From the NCBI GenBank assembly GCA_903873975.1, contig CAIQQN010000235.1:1-36008 (forward strand): DNA of 36,008 nt. Direction: 5' to 3'. This document shows, in pieces, positions 35,826-36,008 of this stretch (its first letter is position 1; each line of letters starts with the position of its first letter). The position numbers and the translations under genes are program-made. Under the pieces are notes generated by a model that saw only the letters and a list, made by a program, of their open reading frames with translations, searched no databases and had not been told where the DNA came from. Source of the DNA: an uncultured Anaerolineales bacterium (GTDB lineage Bacteria > Chloroflexota > Anaerolineae > Anaerolineales > Villigracilaceae).

Positions 35826-36008
35826 GGGGTTTGGGGTGTTGCGGGCGGTTCTATCGCCCGCAACACCCCAAGATCTTCTTCTAGCCGAGGCGGCTTTCGC
35901 GAAGCACATCGTCCCCGCCAGGGGAGCCCCATGGGCCAAGCCGCCACGAGTCGAGGCAGCATCAAGCTGCCATCGACCGGTTCGGCGAGATGACTCGCCG
36001 AACACAGC
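35826..36008. repeat. Multi-hairpin intergenic element, copy upstream of secA (runs to window edge)
   Basis: Hairpin 1: a perfect 15-bp stem (35833-35847 with 35855-35869), 7-nt loop. Then TTCTTCTAGCCGAGGCGGCTT as in the other copy (first 20 bases shared), a C/G-run block (35912-35946), a second module GTCGAGGCAGC-atcaa-GCTGCCATCGAC (35950-35976) and GTTCGGCGAG/CTCGCCGAAC (35980-36003). It continues towards or past the end of the window. No gene was found in it. Confidence 0.8.

Overview
The window looks like chromosomal DNA of an uncultured Chloroflexota bacterium, most likely Anaerolineae. This rests on the mixture seen here, not on a marker gene: several lipoproteins with long Thr/Pro-rich linkers, a BTAD-TPR regulator, LysM/LCP/sortase surface proteins, a very long SecA without a zinc tail, and moderately high G+C. 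No rRNA, tRNA, CRISPR array, integrase or transposase was seen.

Layout. 1-2405: end of an ABC importer operon (two permeases, then the ATPase), closed by a strong terminator. 2484-3579: a DMT-family transporter gene on the minus strand. 3594-5957 (minus): ECF sigma factor, zinc-finger anti-sigma factor and a polytopic membrane protein, read in that order. 6220-9376: a polyprenol/phytol kinase-like membrane protein, a fructosamine-kinase family protein, a small membrane protein and an unrecognised 248-residue protein. 9452-10977 (minus): a CYTH-domain protein overlapping an HDAC-like deacetylase by 4 nt. 11183-15483: a membrane-fusion-protein-like lipoprotein, a DUF4190-like protein, two related discoidin-like lipoproteins (one fused to a beta-propeller) and a small conserved-looking protein.

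15682-24453 is the most interesting stretch. It holds a BTAD regulator with a DNA-binding domain at each end, then a 7TM-GAF-coiled-coil histidine-kinase-like protein whose phospho-acceptor histidine is replaced by glutamine. A two-LysM membrane protein follows 1 nt later, then an LCP (LytR-CpsA-Psr) lipoprotein, a sortase and two tiny proteins. Together they read as a cell-surface assembly module with its own sensor and regulator.

24506-36008: an RNA uridine methyltransferase, a creatininase-family amidohydrolase, a transglutaminase-like protein with a clear promoter carrying an operator-like palindrome, aconitase, adenosine deaminase and a 1317-residue SecA. Complex multi-hairpin elements occur between acnA and add (30544-30696) and upstream of secA (35826-36008), with a decayed relative at 6059-6118. 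Their stems differ in sequence but keep pairing. Several genes lacking a Shine-Dalgarno sequence have a -10-like box only 7-10 nt before the start codon, which suggests leaderless transcripts.
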